Notes: generated from the letters alone by a model not told the origin. Counted from the first letter of the stretch, positions 7,845-16,990 are shown. The stretch: DNA of 42,565 nt from Synechococcales cyanobacterium S06 (GCA_011391125.1 JAABRE010000045.1:1-42565), one strand, 5' to 3'. Numbers and translations: made by a program.

Positions 7845-8756
7845 TTATTTCTTAAATATATTTTTTACAACTGCGGATAAATAACCTATTTGTCCATAAG
7901 CATATACCAAATTCTCGAAACTTTGGTCTGGTTTATTAACATATTTTAATGATTTATATAAACCCCGAATTATTCTTTCTCCTCCCCTTGAAAATTGACC
8001 GATTCCTGTGTTTCCTTGTATTTCCTCCCGGTAACATTCACTTATTCCCTGCCACCAACTTCGGCTTAAAAACCAATTTACTTCCATTCTTTCGGGGGCA
8101 ACATTGTGTTGAACTAAAGCCTCGGGTAAATAAGCGACTTCCCACCCTTTATTTAAAGCCAATTCTGTCATGTATAATTCTTCATTTGATAACAGATTTT
8201 TGCCTTTACGTCCTAAGTTAACATCAAACCCGCCAACTTCTTCTAAAAATGTTTTTCTGAGGGAATAATTTACACCTCGAGGAGTTAAATTTGGCGAAGT
8301 AATATTAATAGTTTGCTCCCCTAAATCATAATAACCTAAACCTCCCGATAATTCAGTAGATAACCATCGCGGAGGAGTCCTATTTTCCGGCCAAATTAAG
8401 GTTACTTTTCCTCCCGCAATTGCTAATTTTCCGTTATTTTCATAAGCTTGAACCAATGTTTTTAGCCAGTTGGGAGAGGCGATCGCATCATCATCAAGAT
8501 AGGCCAAAATTGGGGATTTAGCTTCATTTGCTCCCCTATTTCTGGCCGCTGATAAACCTAAAATTGGTTCATAAATGTATGTTAAAAGGGGATTATTTAA
8601 ACGGGATTCAACTATTTTTTTCGTGTTATCTGTCGAAGCATTATCTATTACTAATACCTCATAATTATCATAATCCTGATTAAGCAAGCTATCAATAGCA
8701 TCACCTAAATAATGCTCTCGATTATGGGTACAAATTATAGCAGAAATATTAGACAT
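7845..8756 (-). CDS. Glycosyltransferase family 2
   Basis: This 303-residue GT-A inverting glycosyltransferase is the first gene of the leftward glycan operon. The nucleotide-binding N-terminus has AIICTHNREHYLGDAIDSLL and VLVIDNASTDNT. The metal-binding DxD motif is LDDDAIASPNW (D88-D90). Further on are GGFDVNLGRKGKNLLSNEELYMT, with an acidic catalytic stretch, and the region around WFLSRSWWQGIS. No transmembrane helix is clear. It is divergent from the next GT2 gene across an 83-base gap that must hold both promoters. Acceptor and sugar are unknown. Confidence 0.9.
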   Translation of the reverse strand: MSNISAIICTHNREHYLGDAIDSLLNQDYDNYEVLVIDNASTDNTKKIVESRLNNPLLTYIYEPILGLSAARNRGANEAKSPILAYLDDDAIASPNWLKTLVQAYENNGKLAIAGGKVTLIWPENRTPPRWLSTELSGGLGYYDLGEQTINITSPNLTPRGVNYSLRKTFLEEVGGFDVNLGRKGKNLLSNEELYMTELALNKGWEVAYLPEALVQHNVAPERMEVNWFLSRSWWQGISECYREEIQGNTGIGQFSRGGERIIRGLYKSLKYVNKPDQSFENLVYAYGQIGYLSAVVKNIFKK

Positions 8757-8839
8757 AATAATTTTTAATTAACAATTAAAGGGTAAAGTAGGCCATATTT
8801 TTGATAATATCCTATTATACATAAAAAAATATTAATGAG

Positions 8840-9826
8840 ATGATGCCTAAAGTAACAGTTTGCATCCCCACCTATAATCGATCGCACTATCTCCAGTATG
8901 CCGTAAATAGCGTACTACAACAAACTTATGGGGATTTTGAATTAATTATCTGTGATGATGGATCAACCGATGATACTCCGGAAATAGTGAGGAAATTTAA
9001 TGATTCTCGAATCCAATATTTAAGACATGAAAAAAATATTGGTAGAAGTTGCAACATGAAATCCGGTTTTTTAGCCGCGAAAGGGGAATATTTTGTTAAA
9101 TTTGATGATGATGATGGTCTTACTCCCGAATTTTTAGCAAAAACCGTTAAAATATTAGATGAATTTCCTGACATTGATTTTGTTTGTACTAATCATTGGG
9201 TAATTAATAGTAAAGGAGAAAGGGATTTAATTGCAACGGAAGCAAATGCTAAAAAATGGAGAAAAACTGAGTTAAAATTAGGGCAAATTCCTAACTTATT
9301 AGAAGAAACATTTAGCAAACAAAGTTTACAAGTTGGTTCGACATTATTCCGTTTAAACTGTTTAAAAGAAGTGGATTTTATGAGGACAGAAGCTGACGGT
9401 TGCGAAGATTTTGATTTACTGGTAAGATTAGCAATAGCGGGAAAAAGTGGCTATTTTATTCCCGAATTATTAATGGAATATCGCTTTCATGGAGGTCAAA
9501 CAAGTTTAAAACAAAACTTACATTTTTTGAAAGCAAAAACCTTTTGTATTAATAGTTATAAATTTGTTAATCCTGACTTAGAAAAAACCAGAATTAACAA
9601 ATTGGCAATCACCGAACAAGCATTAGGATTAAGATTAATCGAAAATAATGAGACAAATTCGGGGAGAGAATTATTGTTAAAATCCGCTCAAATTTTAGGC
9701 AATTCAAATAAATTTAAATTGGCGATTGTTTTATCATATTTGCCGCTAAAATTAAGACAAATTGCCTTACAAATATTTCGAAATATTCGCAGTCAAGATT
9801 ACTCAGAAAAAGTCAGAAATAACTAA
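8840..9826 (+). CDS. Glycosyltransferase family 2
   Basis: This 328-residue GT-A glycosyltransferase reads away from the leftward glycan operon. It has the nucleotide-binding CIPTYNRSHYLQYAVNSVLQQ and CDDGSTDDTPEIV, and the metal site KFDDDDGLTPEF (D89-D92). YRFHGGQTS near residue 215 is the kind of late motif seen in GT2 enzymes of polysaccharide loci. The start is one of two adjacent ATG codons (8840 or 8843). The C-terminal part is helical and basic, perhaps for membrane association. The following nuclease gene begins after 22 bases with its own strong ribosome site and may be co-transcribed. Confidence 0.9.
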   Translation: MMPKVTVCIPTYNRSHYLQYAVNSVLQQTYGDFELIICDDGSTDDTPEIVRKFNDSRIQYLRHEKNIGRSCNMKSGFLAAKGEYFVKFDDDDGLTPEFLAKTVKILDEFPDIDFVCTNHWVINSKGERDLIATEANAKKWRKTELKLGQIPNLLEETFSKQSLQVGSTLFRLNCLKEVDFMRTEADGCEDFDLLVRLAIAGKSGYFIPELLMEYRFHGGQTSLKQNLHFLKAKTFCINSYKFVNPDLEKTRINKLAITEQALGLRLIENNETNSGRELLLKSAQILGNSNKFKLAIVLSYLPLKLRQIALQIFRNIRSQDYSEKVRNN

Positions 9827-9848
9827 TAAAAATAAGGAGGAAAATGAG

Positions 9849-10757
9849 ATGAGATTTATTAATCCTAAAACAGATTTCGCTTTTAAAAGAATATTTGGAG
9901 GACCAGATAGCAAAGATATTCTAATTAGTTTTCTCAATGCTCTGATCTATAATGGTGAAAATATCATTGAAGATTTGGAAATAATTGATCCCTATCAATC
10001 TGCCCAATTACAAGGTTTAAAAGACACTTATCTTGATGTTAAAGCGAGGTTAAACACGGGGGAATTAGTAATAATAGAAATGCAGGTTTTAAATGTAGAT
10101 TCTTTTGGGAAAAGGATTTTATATAATGCGGCCAAAGCTTACTCAATACAGTTAGATTCAGGGGAAAGTTATTGGACATTAAAACCTGTTATTGCTTTAA
10201 CAATTACTGACTTTATTATGTTTCCAGATTCGGAAAAAATTATCTCTCATTTTGTCTTTAAAGAGTTAGAAAGTAATTTAAAATATCGGGACAATGATCT
10301 AGATTTAGTATTTGTAGAATTACCAAAATTCAATAATACGATGGAACAAATTCAAAGTTTAACCGAAAAATGGATTTATTTTATGAAAGATGCCTCTCAT
10401 TTAGATAAAATTCCCGAAACAATGGTTAATGTTCAGCCAATAAATAAGGCTTTTAATATTGCTAATCGTACTAATTTAACGAGGGAAGAATTGGAAGATT
10501 TAGAAAAAAGAGAAATGTTTATTGCGGATCAACAAGCTGTTCTTATTAAAGCAGAAAAGGAAAAAATTAAAGCTAGAAAAGAAGGAAGACAAGAAGGAAG
10601 ACAAGAAGGAAGACAAGAAGGAAGACAAGAAGGAAGACAAGAAGGAATTGACTTAGGGATTAAACAAGTAGCAAAAAATTTACTTAATAGTGGAATGACT
10701 GTGGAAAAAGTCGCTGAATTAACAGGTTTATCTCCTGAACAAATTAACCAATTGTAA
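9849..10757 (+). CDS. Rpn-family PD-(D/E)xK nuclease (putative transposase)
   Basis: This 302-residue protein begins MRFINPKTDFAFKRIFGG, the hallmark of the Rpn/PD-(D/E)xK nuclease family transposases. The catalytic strand pair is YLDVKARLNTGELVIIEMQV (an Asp, then E-x-Q in place of E-x-K). ATG 9849 is chosen because AAGGAGG lies at 9834-9840; the longer frame starting at 9762 overlaps the glycosyltransferase gene. Family members promote RecA-independent recombination and nick DNA. The linker holds five tandem EGRQ units encoded by a 12-bp repeat, then the C-terminal module TVEKVAELTGLSPEQINQL, an HTH-like tail. Whether it is a mobile gene or a domesticated nuclease cannot be told here. Confidence 0.9.
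   Translation: MRFINPKTDFAFKRIFGGPDSKDILISFLNALIYNGENIIEDLEIIDPYQSAQLQGLKDTYLDVKARLNTGELVIIEMQVLNVDSFGKRILYNAAKAYSIQLDSGESYWTLKPVIALTITDFIMFPDSEKIISHFVFKELESNLKYRDNDLDLVFVELPKFNNTMEQIQSLTEKWIYFMKDASHLDKIPETMVNVQPINKAFNIANRTNLTREELEDLEKREMFIADQQAVLIKAEKEKIKARKEGRQEGRQEGRQEGRQEGRQEGIDLGIKQVAKNLLNSGMTVEKVAELTGLSPEQINQL
10577..10646 (+). repeat. 12-bp in-frame tandem repeat (EGRQ coding)
   Basis: Near-identical copies of GAAGGAAGACAA follow one another inside the Rpn-type nuclease gene and encode (EGRQ)5 followed by EG. The copy number could change by slippage without breaking the frame, lengthening or shortening the linker between the nuclease domain and the C-terminal module. Confidence 0.9.
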
Positions 10758-10762
10758 ATAAA

Positions 10763-10788
10763 TAGGGGTTAACGACCATTAACCCCTA
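10763..10788 (+). terminator. Hairpin terminator after the Rpn-type nuclease
   Basis: A perfect 10-bp stem, TAGGGGTTAA and TTAACCCCTA, closes a six-base loop five bases after the stop codon. No long T-run follows, so it is a stable 3' end or terminator candidate rather than a textbook intrinsic terminator. Confidence 0.65.
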
Positions 10789-10897
10789 CTATTATGATAA
10801 AAAGTGTTTAAAATTACATTCTGAGCCTAAATTTTAATAGATAATATATTTTTAAACTTAAAAAAGACAGCTCAAAATCTGTCGGTAAAAACGAGCA

Positions 10898-12589
10898 ATG
10901 AAACCTGAAATCATCGTTTGTGGATTAGGTCGAAGCGGATATAAGATATTTTGCTTACTGAGACAACAAAGAGCGGATGTTGTTGGGATAAGCGATCGCC
11001 CCTTACCCGGTGAACGACATGACGACATCATCATTGGCGATCTGAAATCCGGTGCAACCTTGATTCATGCGGGGCTAAAAACCGCTCACACCCTTGTTTT
11101 AGCCACCCATGATGATGCTCTCAATTTGGCAGTTTTAACTCAAGCAAAAGTAATCAATCCACAAATTAGAATCATTAATCGTCTTTACAACGAAGCACTT
11201 GGCGATAGACTCGACCATACTTTAAGTGATCATGTCACCATGAGTGTATCATCATTAGCCGCGCCCATTTTCGCCTTTGCCGGCTTAGGCAATCAGGCGA
11301 TCGGGCAATTGCGACTATTTCATCAAACTTGGCCCATTCACGAAGAAATCATTCACGAAAATCACCCCTGGTTAGGGCGAAAATTAAGCGAATTATGGGA
11401 TAATCCCGCTAGAATGCTCATTTACTACCTCCCAGCTCAGGGCGAAACCGATTTAGTCGCTGCCGTCATCAATGAAAATTCTCTCAACATAGGAGATCAT
11501 CTCATCATTGGTACACAGCCAACCTTTCGCAGTAAAGGGGGATCGAAAATCCGAAAATTCCTGAAAGCTATTACCAATATAGGTTCTATCCAACGTCATG
11601 CTCGCCCTGTTGCTTTAGTCACCCTTGCCTTATTAATCGTAATCATGCTCGCCACCTTTACCTACGTTTGCGTCAACCTTAACACCTCAGTAGTTGATGC
11701 TTTGTACTTTAGTGTCGGCATGATTACCGGAGCAGGGGGACAAGAGGAAGTTGCTGAACACGCCACCGATAGCATCAAAATATTTACCGCCATTATGATG
11801 ATTGTAGGTGCTGGAGTCATTGGCATTGGCTACGCCCTCATTAATGATTTTATCCTCGGAAGTCGTCTTCGAGAATTTTGGGATGCTGCGACAGTGCCGA
11901 GTCGTAACCATTACGTAGTCTGCGGTTTAGGCGGAATCGGGATGCAAATTGTCCGCCAATTAATCAGTCAAGGCAATGAAGTTGTAGTCATAGAAAGCGA
12001 TCCCCATAACCGATTTCTTCACACTGCGATGTCTTTGGGAGTGCCAATTATTCGAGAAGATGCAACCCTAGCCAATACCTTGACCAGCGCCAATATGAAG
12101 AAAGCAGCCGCTTTGTTGGCCGTCACCAGCAATGATATGATTAACGTGGAAATTGGCTTGACAGCTAAATCCATCAGCGCCAAAATTCCCACCGTCATTC
12201 GCTGTCAAGAACCTCAATTCGCCCAATCGGTCAAAGAAGTATTTGAATTTGAAAGCGTACTTTCTCCCATCGAATTAGCCGCTCCCTCCTTTGCAGCCGC
12301 GGCTTTAGGTGGTAGAATCTTAGGCAATGGCATGACTGAAGATTTACTCTGGGTTGCTTTGGCCACCATGATTACTCCCCATCATCCCTTCTGTGGCAAA
12401 ATAGTCAAGGATGCGGCGATGGCATCTGATTTTGTTCCTCTCTACATTGAACGATCTAGTCATCCTATCCATGGCTGGAATTTGCTCGAAGTTACTTTAC
12501 ACCCTGGTGATGTACTATATTTGACTATGCCGGCTAATAAACTGGAGCAGTTATGGCGACTTCCTCCTTCGGAGTTGGTTTTTAGTTGA
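10898..12589 (+). CDS. RCK-2TM-RCK potassium-channel-like protein with a non-standard filter
   Basis: This 563-residue protein has a TrkA-N/RCK domain at the N-terminus (CGLGRSGYKIF, residues 8-18). Two membrane helices follow (about 237-259 and 291-319) with a pore loop between them. A second RCK domain has CGLGGIGMQIV (about 342-352), and a TrkA-C-like tail completes the protein. The overall plan is a two-TM potassium channel with tandem nucleotide-binding domains. The pore loop reads YFSVGMITGAGGQEE, so the place where TVGYGD normally forms the selectivity filter holds TGAGGQ (277-282). Ion selectivity, or even conduction, is therefore uncertain; it could be a non-selective channel or a ligand-gated relative. 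It is a single gene. Confidence 0.85.
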   Translation: MKPEIIVCGLGRSGYKIFCLLRQQRADVVGISDRPLPGERHDDIIIGDLKSGATLIHAGLKTAHTLVLATHDDALNLAVLTQAKVINPQIRIINRLYNEALGDRLDHTLSDHVTMSVSSLAAPIFAFAGLGNQAIGQLRLFHQTWPIHEEIIHENHPWLGRKLSELWDNPARMLIYYLPAQGETDLVAAVINENSLNIGDHLIIGTQPTFRSKGGSKIRKFLKAITNIGSIQRHARPVALVTLALLIVIMLATFTYVCVNLNTSVVDALYFSVGMITGAGGQEEVAEHATDSIKIFTAIMMIVGAGVIGIGYALINDFILGSRLREFWDAATVPSRNHYVVCGLGGIGMQIVRQLISQGNEVVVIESDPHNRFLHTAMSLGVPIIREDATLANTLTSANMKKAAALLAVTSNDMINVEIGLTAKSISAKIPTVIRCQEPQFAQSVKEVFEFESVLSPIELAAPSFAAAALGGRILGNGMTEDLLWVALATMITPHHPFCGKIVKDAAMASDFVPLYIERSSHPIHGWNLLEVTLHPGDVLYLTMPANKLEQLWRLPPSELVFS

Positions 12590-12955
12590 TTACGCTAAGG
12601 GGGTGGTCGGTTTTAATACTAGGTTATCGCTTTTTGTCTCACGCACTCGAAGCAAAGGCGCTAAGGGGGTTTTCTGTTGGTCTAATATATTAGACTTCTT
12701 GGAGAAGTCAGGTAATAGGTAATAGGTAATAGGTAATAGGTAAAGAAATTGACGCTTATGAGAGGAAAATTGATTTTATTCTTAGTTTCCCAAGAGGTCT
12801 ATTAACTATCAACTGTCCCCTGTCAACTAAATTTTAGGTCTCGTATTTTTATTCCGAAATGGCATGGGGAATATAAAATAGGAAATCGCAGTGCGATCAA
12901 GTGGATATTTAGATCATTGCGTGGCCGATGCTGATTTATTTATTGGGTTGACAAA
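12590..12955. other. Non-coding stretch upstream of cbiA with heptamer repeats
   Basis: No gene was seen. The stretch holds a direct repeat CGCTAAGGGGG-like (about 12592 and 12659), a small palindrome TCTAATATATTAGA (12681-12694), the heptamer array at 12711-12742, and scattered ACTATCAACTG-like heptamer debris (12798-12830). No cobalamin riboswitch consensus was recognised before cbiA. Confidence 0.6.
12711..12742. repeat. Heptamer tandem repeat (GGTAATA)n
   Basis: Four and a half units of GGTAATA lie between the channel gene and cbiA. The unit is one substitution class away from the GGTAACT array at 2674-2704, and degenerate AGGTAATAGG pieces recur near 35456-35471 and 38699-38727. Confidence 0.85.
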
Positions 12956-14317
12956 ATGTCTTTAGTGATTGCCGGAGAAAGAAGTGGGGTCGGAAAAACA
13001 ACGGTAACTTTGGCGCTGCTGTCTTGGTTATCTCGTCATGGTTACAGGGTTCAATCTTTTAAAACTGGTCCTGATTATATTGACCCCATGTTCCATACCA
13101 GGGTAACGGGAAAATATTGCCGCAATTTAGACCCCGTTTTAACCTCCCAAACCTACGTTAAATCCTGTTTTAATTACCACTGTCAGGATGCTGAATATGC
13201 TTTAGTTGAAGGTGTGATGGGGTTGTTTGACGGTGTACCTTTTCAGCAAGATGTTAGTTTCGCCAGCACGGCTCACATCGCCAATCTTCTTGATTTACCT
13301 GTCTTGTTAGTCCTAGATTGTAGCAAAATTTCTACCTCGATTGGGGCGATCGCCAAGGGGTTTCGGGATTTTGACCCCCGCTTAAATTTCGCTGGACTGG
13401 TCTTAAATCGGGTGGGGAGCGATCGCCATCGAAACCTCTTGGAAAATGCCTTAGAAGGACTAAATTTGCCGATTCTAGGGGGTTTTTACCGAGACCAGGA
13501 CTTGACAATTCCCGATCGCCATTTAGGTTTAATTCCGACGGGGGAAATTTCCAACTTAAATTTTATGTTAGATAAATTAGCAACCGTAGCGGAAAAAAGT
13601 TTTAATTGGGAAAAATTATTACCGTTATTAAAAGTTAATCATATCCCAGTCAAATCATTGTATTTAGGGGATTCCAGCCCTCAAAATTCCGTGAGAATTG
13701 CCGTTGCTTATGATCAAGCTTTTAACTTTTATTATCAAGATAACTTCGATATTTTAAAACATTTTGGCGCCGAATTAATTTTTTGGAGTCCTTTACGGGA
13801 TCAAAAAATACCTGAAAATGTGCAGGGTTTTTATTTTGGTGGTGGTTTTCCCGAAGTTTTTGCCTCACAATTAAGTGAAAATATTAGCGTGAGGCGATCG
13901 CTTTTTCAAGCGCTAAAATCGGGTATTCCCACCTTAGCAGAATGTGGCGGTTTGATGTATCTTTGTAGTGCAGTTCGCGATTTTCAAGGACAAGATTATC
14001 CCATGGTGGGCCTTTTTCCTAATCATCTTACGGTGATGGCTAAAGGTTTAACATTAGGTTATCGTCAAGGGAAAATTTTGGCAAATACTCCTTTTTTAAA
14101 AGTAGGTGAAACAGTTTATGGCCATGAATTTCACCGTTCAAAATTAATGGATTTAGGGCTAAAGCCCCACCACGAACCTTTATTAGAAATTAAACCCATT
14201 TATGGCGATCAAAAAGCCTCTTTTGAAGGTTTGACAAAATACAATATTTATGCTAGTTATCTTCACTTACATTTCGGTAATTTTCCCTTGATTGCTCAAC
14301 GTTTTTGTCAAGTTTAA
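12956..14317 (+). CDS. cbiA: Cobyrinate a,c-diamide synthase
   Basis: CbiA amidates the a and c side chains of cobyrinate using ATP and glutamine in the anaerobic-type cobalamin pathway used by cyanobacteria. The 453-residue product has the P-loop GERSGVGKTT (7-16) and KTGPDYIDPMFH, which binds substrate. The C-terminal class I glutamine amidotransferase has nucleophile Cys330 in LAECGGLMYL and the His in YLHLHF (about 437-439). The start is ATG 12956; a TTGACA just upstream is too close to be its -35. No other cob/cbi gene is in the window. Its 3' end overlaps the convergent lipoprotein gene by four bases. Confidence 0.95.
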   Translation: MSLVIAGERSGVGKTTVTLALLSWLSRHGYRVQSFKTGPDYIDPMFHTRVTGKYCRNLDPVLTSQTYVKSCFNYHCQDAEYALVEGVMGLFDGVPFQQDVSFASTAHIANLLDLPVLLVLDCSKISTSIGAIAKGFRDFDPRLNFAGLVLNRVGSDRHRNLLENALEGLNLPILGGFYRDQDLTIPDRHLGLIPTGEISNLNFMLDKLATVAEKSFNWEKLLPLLKVNHIPVKSLYLGDSSPQNSVRIAVAYDQAFNFYYQDNFDILKHFGAELIFWSPLRDQKIPENVQGFYFGGGFPEVFASQLSENISVRRSLFQALKSGIPTLAECGGLMYLCSAVRDFQGQDYPMVGLFPNHLTVMAKGLTLGYRQGKILANTPFLKVGETVYGHEFHRSKLMDLGLKPHHEPLLEIKPIYGDQKASFEGLTKYNIYASYLHLHFGNFPLIAQRFCQV

Positions 14318-14820
14318 TTGTCAATTGTTAATTGTAATAAATCCCATTGTCCGTCTTCTGCGACTTCAAATGCTACAGTTGAACCATCAGCGCTAATGGT
14401 GGGATTTCTTACTTCTCCTTGGATATTATCGGTTAAACTACGTTTTTGTTGGGTGGTTCGATTATATAAATAAATGCGGGTTTTTCCTTGACTACTACTT
14501 GCAAAAACAATTTTTAAACCATCTTCGGATACACTAGGATCAGAAGCAATTTCATTGAAAGCATTTAACCCCGGTAAGTCAATTAAACGACGATTTTTCG
14601 CCTCATATAAATAGACATCTTGGGAACCATTGCGATCGGAAACAAAAGTGATATATTCTCCAGCTATATTCGGGGATAATTCCGAAGCCAAACTATTTAA
14701 ACTTCGGCCATTATTATCAAAAGGAAAATTAATAATGCGGGGATAACCGACACATCCTGTTAATAATAATGAGCTAAAAAAAGGCAAGAAAAAAACTATT
14801 TTTGGCTGATAATTTAACAT
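14314..14820 (-). CDS. Lipoprotein with TolB-like PD40 repeats
   Basis: This 168-residue secreted protein has a type II signal peptide: hydrophobic residues 9-20, then lipobox LLTGC with Cys23 as the lipidated residue. The mature part has three WD40-like beta-propeller (PD40) blades of the TolB kind: YITFVSDRNGSQDVYLYE, KIVFASSSQGKTRIYLYN and TVAFEVAEDGQWDLLQL. Three blades are too few for a closed propeller, so it may oligomerise or be a reduced family member. The location is the outer leaflet of the inner membrane or the outer membrane. Function is unknown. It is convergent with cbiA, with a 4-base overlap. Confidence 0.85.
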   Translation of the reverse strand: MLNYQPKIVFFLPFFSSLLLTGCVGYPRIINFPFDNNGRSLNSLASELSPNIAGEYITFVSDRNGSQDVYLYEAKNRRLIDLPGLNAFNEIASDPSVSEDGLKIVFASSSQGKTRIYLYNRTTQQKRSLTDNIQGEVRNPTISADGSTVAFEVAEDGQWDLLQLTIDN

Positions 14821-15015
14821 AATTTAGTTTAATAAATAGAAAAACTAATTTAATTATCTAATAGAAGGGTCAATTAGTTAAATTAATAGGAATAATTACT
14901 TAAATCTTAATTAACTCAAAAAAACTTAAACTAATCAAGAATAGTATTGTAAAGTATAAAAACAGTACCCTGAAAACATTTTCGGGATTTACTGATTTTA
15001 AATCTCAAATTAGAC

Positions 15016-15039
15016 CTTTGCGTCTTTGCGTCTTTGCGT
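15016..15039. repeat. 8-bp tandem repeat (CTTTGCGT)3 upstream of cysK
   Basis: Three exact copies of CTTTGCGT are followed by GAGA, 35 bases before the cysK start. Similar CCTTTGCGTCTTTGCG strings are dispersed in many cyanobacterial genomes. A regulatory role is not shown. Confidence 0.8.
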
Positions 15040-15073
15040 GAGATATTCCTAGAATTAATTAGCGAGAACACTT

Positions 15074-16018
15074 ATGAAAATTGCTTCTAACATTACCGAA
15101 TTAATTGGCCAGACTCCCTTGGTACAATTAAACCGCATTCCTCAAGCAGAAAATTGTGTGGCGAAAATAGTCGTTAAACTCGAGGGGATGAATCCAGCAG
15201 CATCGGTTAAGGATCGTATTGGTATTAGTATGATCAATACGGCAGAACAAGAGGGGTTGATTACTCAGGGGAAAACTATTTTAGTTGAACCAACTTCCGG
15301 TAATACGGGCATTGCTTTGGCCATGGTGGCTGCTGCTAAAGGTTATCAGTTAATTTTAACTATGCCTGAAACCATGAGTTTAGAACGTCGAGCCATGTTG
15401 AGGGCTTATGGTGCTAAATTAGAGTTGACTCCCGGTAGCAAGGGCATGATGGGCGCAATCAACAAAGCTCAGGAAATAGTTGACCATCTACCTGATGCTT
15501 ATATGTTGCAGCAATTTTCTAACCCCGCTAACCCCGCGATTCATCGTCTCACCACTGCTGAAGAAATTTGGCGCGATACTGAAGGGGCGATCGACTTTTT
15601 GATCGCTGGAGTTGGCACTGGTGGTACAATTACGGGCATAGCTGAAGTAATTAAGCAATATAAACCAGAATTTAAGGCGATCGCAGTTGAACCCGCCAAC
15701 AGTCCAGTTTTATCCGGTGGAAACCCTGGCCCCCATAAAATACAAGGGATTGGGGCTGGTTTTGTCCCCGAAGTCTTAAAAGTTGACTTAATTGATGAGG
15801 TTATCAAGGTGACTGACGAAGAAGCGATCAACTATGGTCGTCGGTTGGCCAGGGAAGAAGGAATTTTATCGGGGATTTCGTCAGGGGCTGCTTTATGTGC
15901 AGCCATTCAAGTTGGGCAACGTCCTGAAAATAAAGACAAACTCATTGTAATGATTCAACCAAGTTTTGGTGAACGTTACCTCAGCACTCCCATGTTTAAG
16001 GATTTAGAATTGGATTAG
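15074..16018 (+). CDS. cysK: Cysteine synthase A (O-acetylserine sulfhydrylase)
   Basis: This PLP enzyme makes cysteine from O-acetylserine and sulfide. The 314-residue product has the PLP lysine in [10 protein letters not shown] (K46), the substrate loop [11 protein letters not shown], the phosphate-binding Gly run [10 protein letters not shown], and the C-terminal SSGAA near the PLP pyridine nitrogen. It is of normal length for CysK. A second, more distant cysteine synthase is at 38893-39861. The gene is monocistronic in appearance, with a short repeat upstream and a hairpin after the stop. Confidence 0.95.
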   Translation: MKIASNITELIGQTPLVQLNRIPQAENCVAKIVVKLEGMNPAASVKDRIGISMINTAEQEGLITQGKTILVEPTSGNTGIALAMVAAAKGYQLILTMPETMSLERRAMLRAYGAKLELTPGSKGMMGAINKAQEIVDHLPDAYMLQQFSNPANPAIHRLTTAEEIWRDTEGAIDFLIAGVGTGGTITGIAEVIKQYKPEFKAIAVEPANSPVLSGGNPGPHKIQGIGAGFVPEVLKVDLIDEVIKVTDEEAINYGRRLAREEGILSGISSGAALCAAIQVGQRPENKDKLIVMIQPSFGERYLSTPMFKDLELD

Positions 16019-16035
16019 TATTTATTGGACAAATT

Positions 16036-16058
16036 TTCGGGTTTTGATTAAACCCGAA
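16036..16058 (+). terminator. Hairpin downstream of cysK
   Basis: A 9-bp perfect stem, TTCGGGTTT and AAACCCGAA, closes a five-base loop 17 bases after the cysK stop codon. There is no T-run after it, so it may be a 3'-end stabilising hairpin. Confidence 0.5.
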
Positions 16059-16115
16059 GGGGAAAAGTTTGTTAAAATTAAATTAGTTTTTTTATGAGAT
16101 AGGAAATTTATTATT

Positions 16116-16445
16116 ATGTCGCAAACTACGGTGATTAAGGAAAATTCTGCGTCGGAAAATGAGGTTAATTCTGAAATTTCCATCGTGGATATTTTGTCAG
16201 AAATTCAAGCAATTCCCCAAGAATATTGGCCTAATTTATGTAAATTAATCAAGATATTTCAGGAAACGGTAACTCTCACTTCTGAAAAACAAGATCAACT
16301 GTTACCAGAGGATAAAAAGTTATTAATAGCACAACATAAAGCTTTAAAAGAATTAACTAAACAATGGATAGAAGAAGGAGACGAACAAGAACAAACAGAA
16401 ACTTATGCCTATTTGGTAGAATGTTCCGAGAATATTGCCATTTAA
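16116..16445 (+). CDS. Small protein upstream of a PIN-domain gene, likely antitoxin
   Basis: This 109-residue acidic protein has a disordered N-terminus (about 1-20) and then helical segments, including VDILSEIQAIPQEYWPNLCKLIKIFQETV and EDKKLLIAQHKALKELTKQW. No named DNA-binding fold is visible. It is 22 bases upstream of a PIN-domain gene on the same strand, the usual antitoxin-toxin order. The EIQAIPQEYWPNLCKLIKIFQE pattern resembles helical partner proteins found beside PIN genes in cyanobacteria. The antitoxin call is mostly by context. Confidence 0.65.
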   Translation: MSQTTVIKENSASENEVNSEISIVDILSEIQAIPQEYWPNLCKLIKIFQETVTLTSEKQDQLLPEDKKLLIAQHKALKELTKQWIEEGDEQEQTETYAYLVECSENIAI

Positions 16446-16467
16446 CAATTAATTTTGAGGAGAAAAA

Positions 16468-16923
16468 ATGAAAAAATTAATCATATTAGATACGGGAGTT
16501 TTAGGAATGGTAACAAATCCTAAAAGTTCTTCTCAAATTTGCGAAGAAGGCAAAAAATGGCTGGATAATTTACCATTGAAAGGTTATCAAATAGCTATAC
16601 CAGAAATCGCCGATTATGAGCTAAGAAGGGAGTTAATTCGAGCTAAGAAAAAACCAGGACTTAAACGTTTAGATCAATTAAAATCAGTTTTAACTTATCT
16701 TCCTATTACTACAGAAACTATGTTATTAGCTGCTCAATTTTGGGCCGAAATTAGGCAAAAAGGAAAACCCACTGCTCCTTCTAATTCCCTTGACGGTGAT
16801 GTGATTTTAGCCGCTCAAGCTAAATTAGAAGAAATCAAGGGATTTCAGGTTATTGTGGCCACAACTAATGTTAAACATTTATCACTTTTTATTGATGCTC
16901 GTGACTGGTCAATTATTAGTTAA
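16468..16923 (+). CDS. PIN-domain protein (VapC-like toxin)
   Basis: This 151-residue PIN nuclease has acidic site residues D8 in ILDTGVLGMV, E51 in DYELRREL, and D109/D111 in SLDGDVILAAQA. The last metal-site residue, usually Asp, is replaced by Asn in VATTNVKHLS (about N134), a change that occurs in some PIN subgroups. A clear ribosome site (GAGGAG) precedes ATG 16468. It follows its likely antitoxin by 22 bases. It is sequence-distinct from the PIN protein at 6420-6866, so the two pairs are not a local duplication. Confidence 0.85.
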   Translation: MKKLIILDTGVLGMVTNPKSSSQICEEGKKWLDNLPLKGYQIAIPEIADYELRRELIRAKKKPGLKRLDQLKSVLTYLPITTETMLLAAQFWAEIRQKGKPTAPSNSLDGDVILAAQAKLEEIKGFQVIVATTNVKHLSLFIDARDWSIIS

Positions 16924-16990
16924 AAATAGCCTGTTTATTTCCCTAAAAAAACCTATTTATCTATTTATAAAATAAATTTTAATTACCACT

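Noticed and set aside
12590-12955. Cobalamin riboswitch before cbiA
   Set aside because: I looked for the B12-box and conserved stems and saw none; the stretch holds only repeats.
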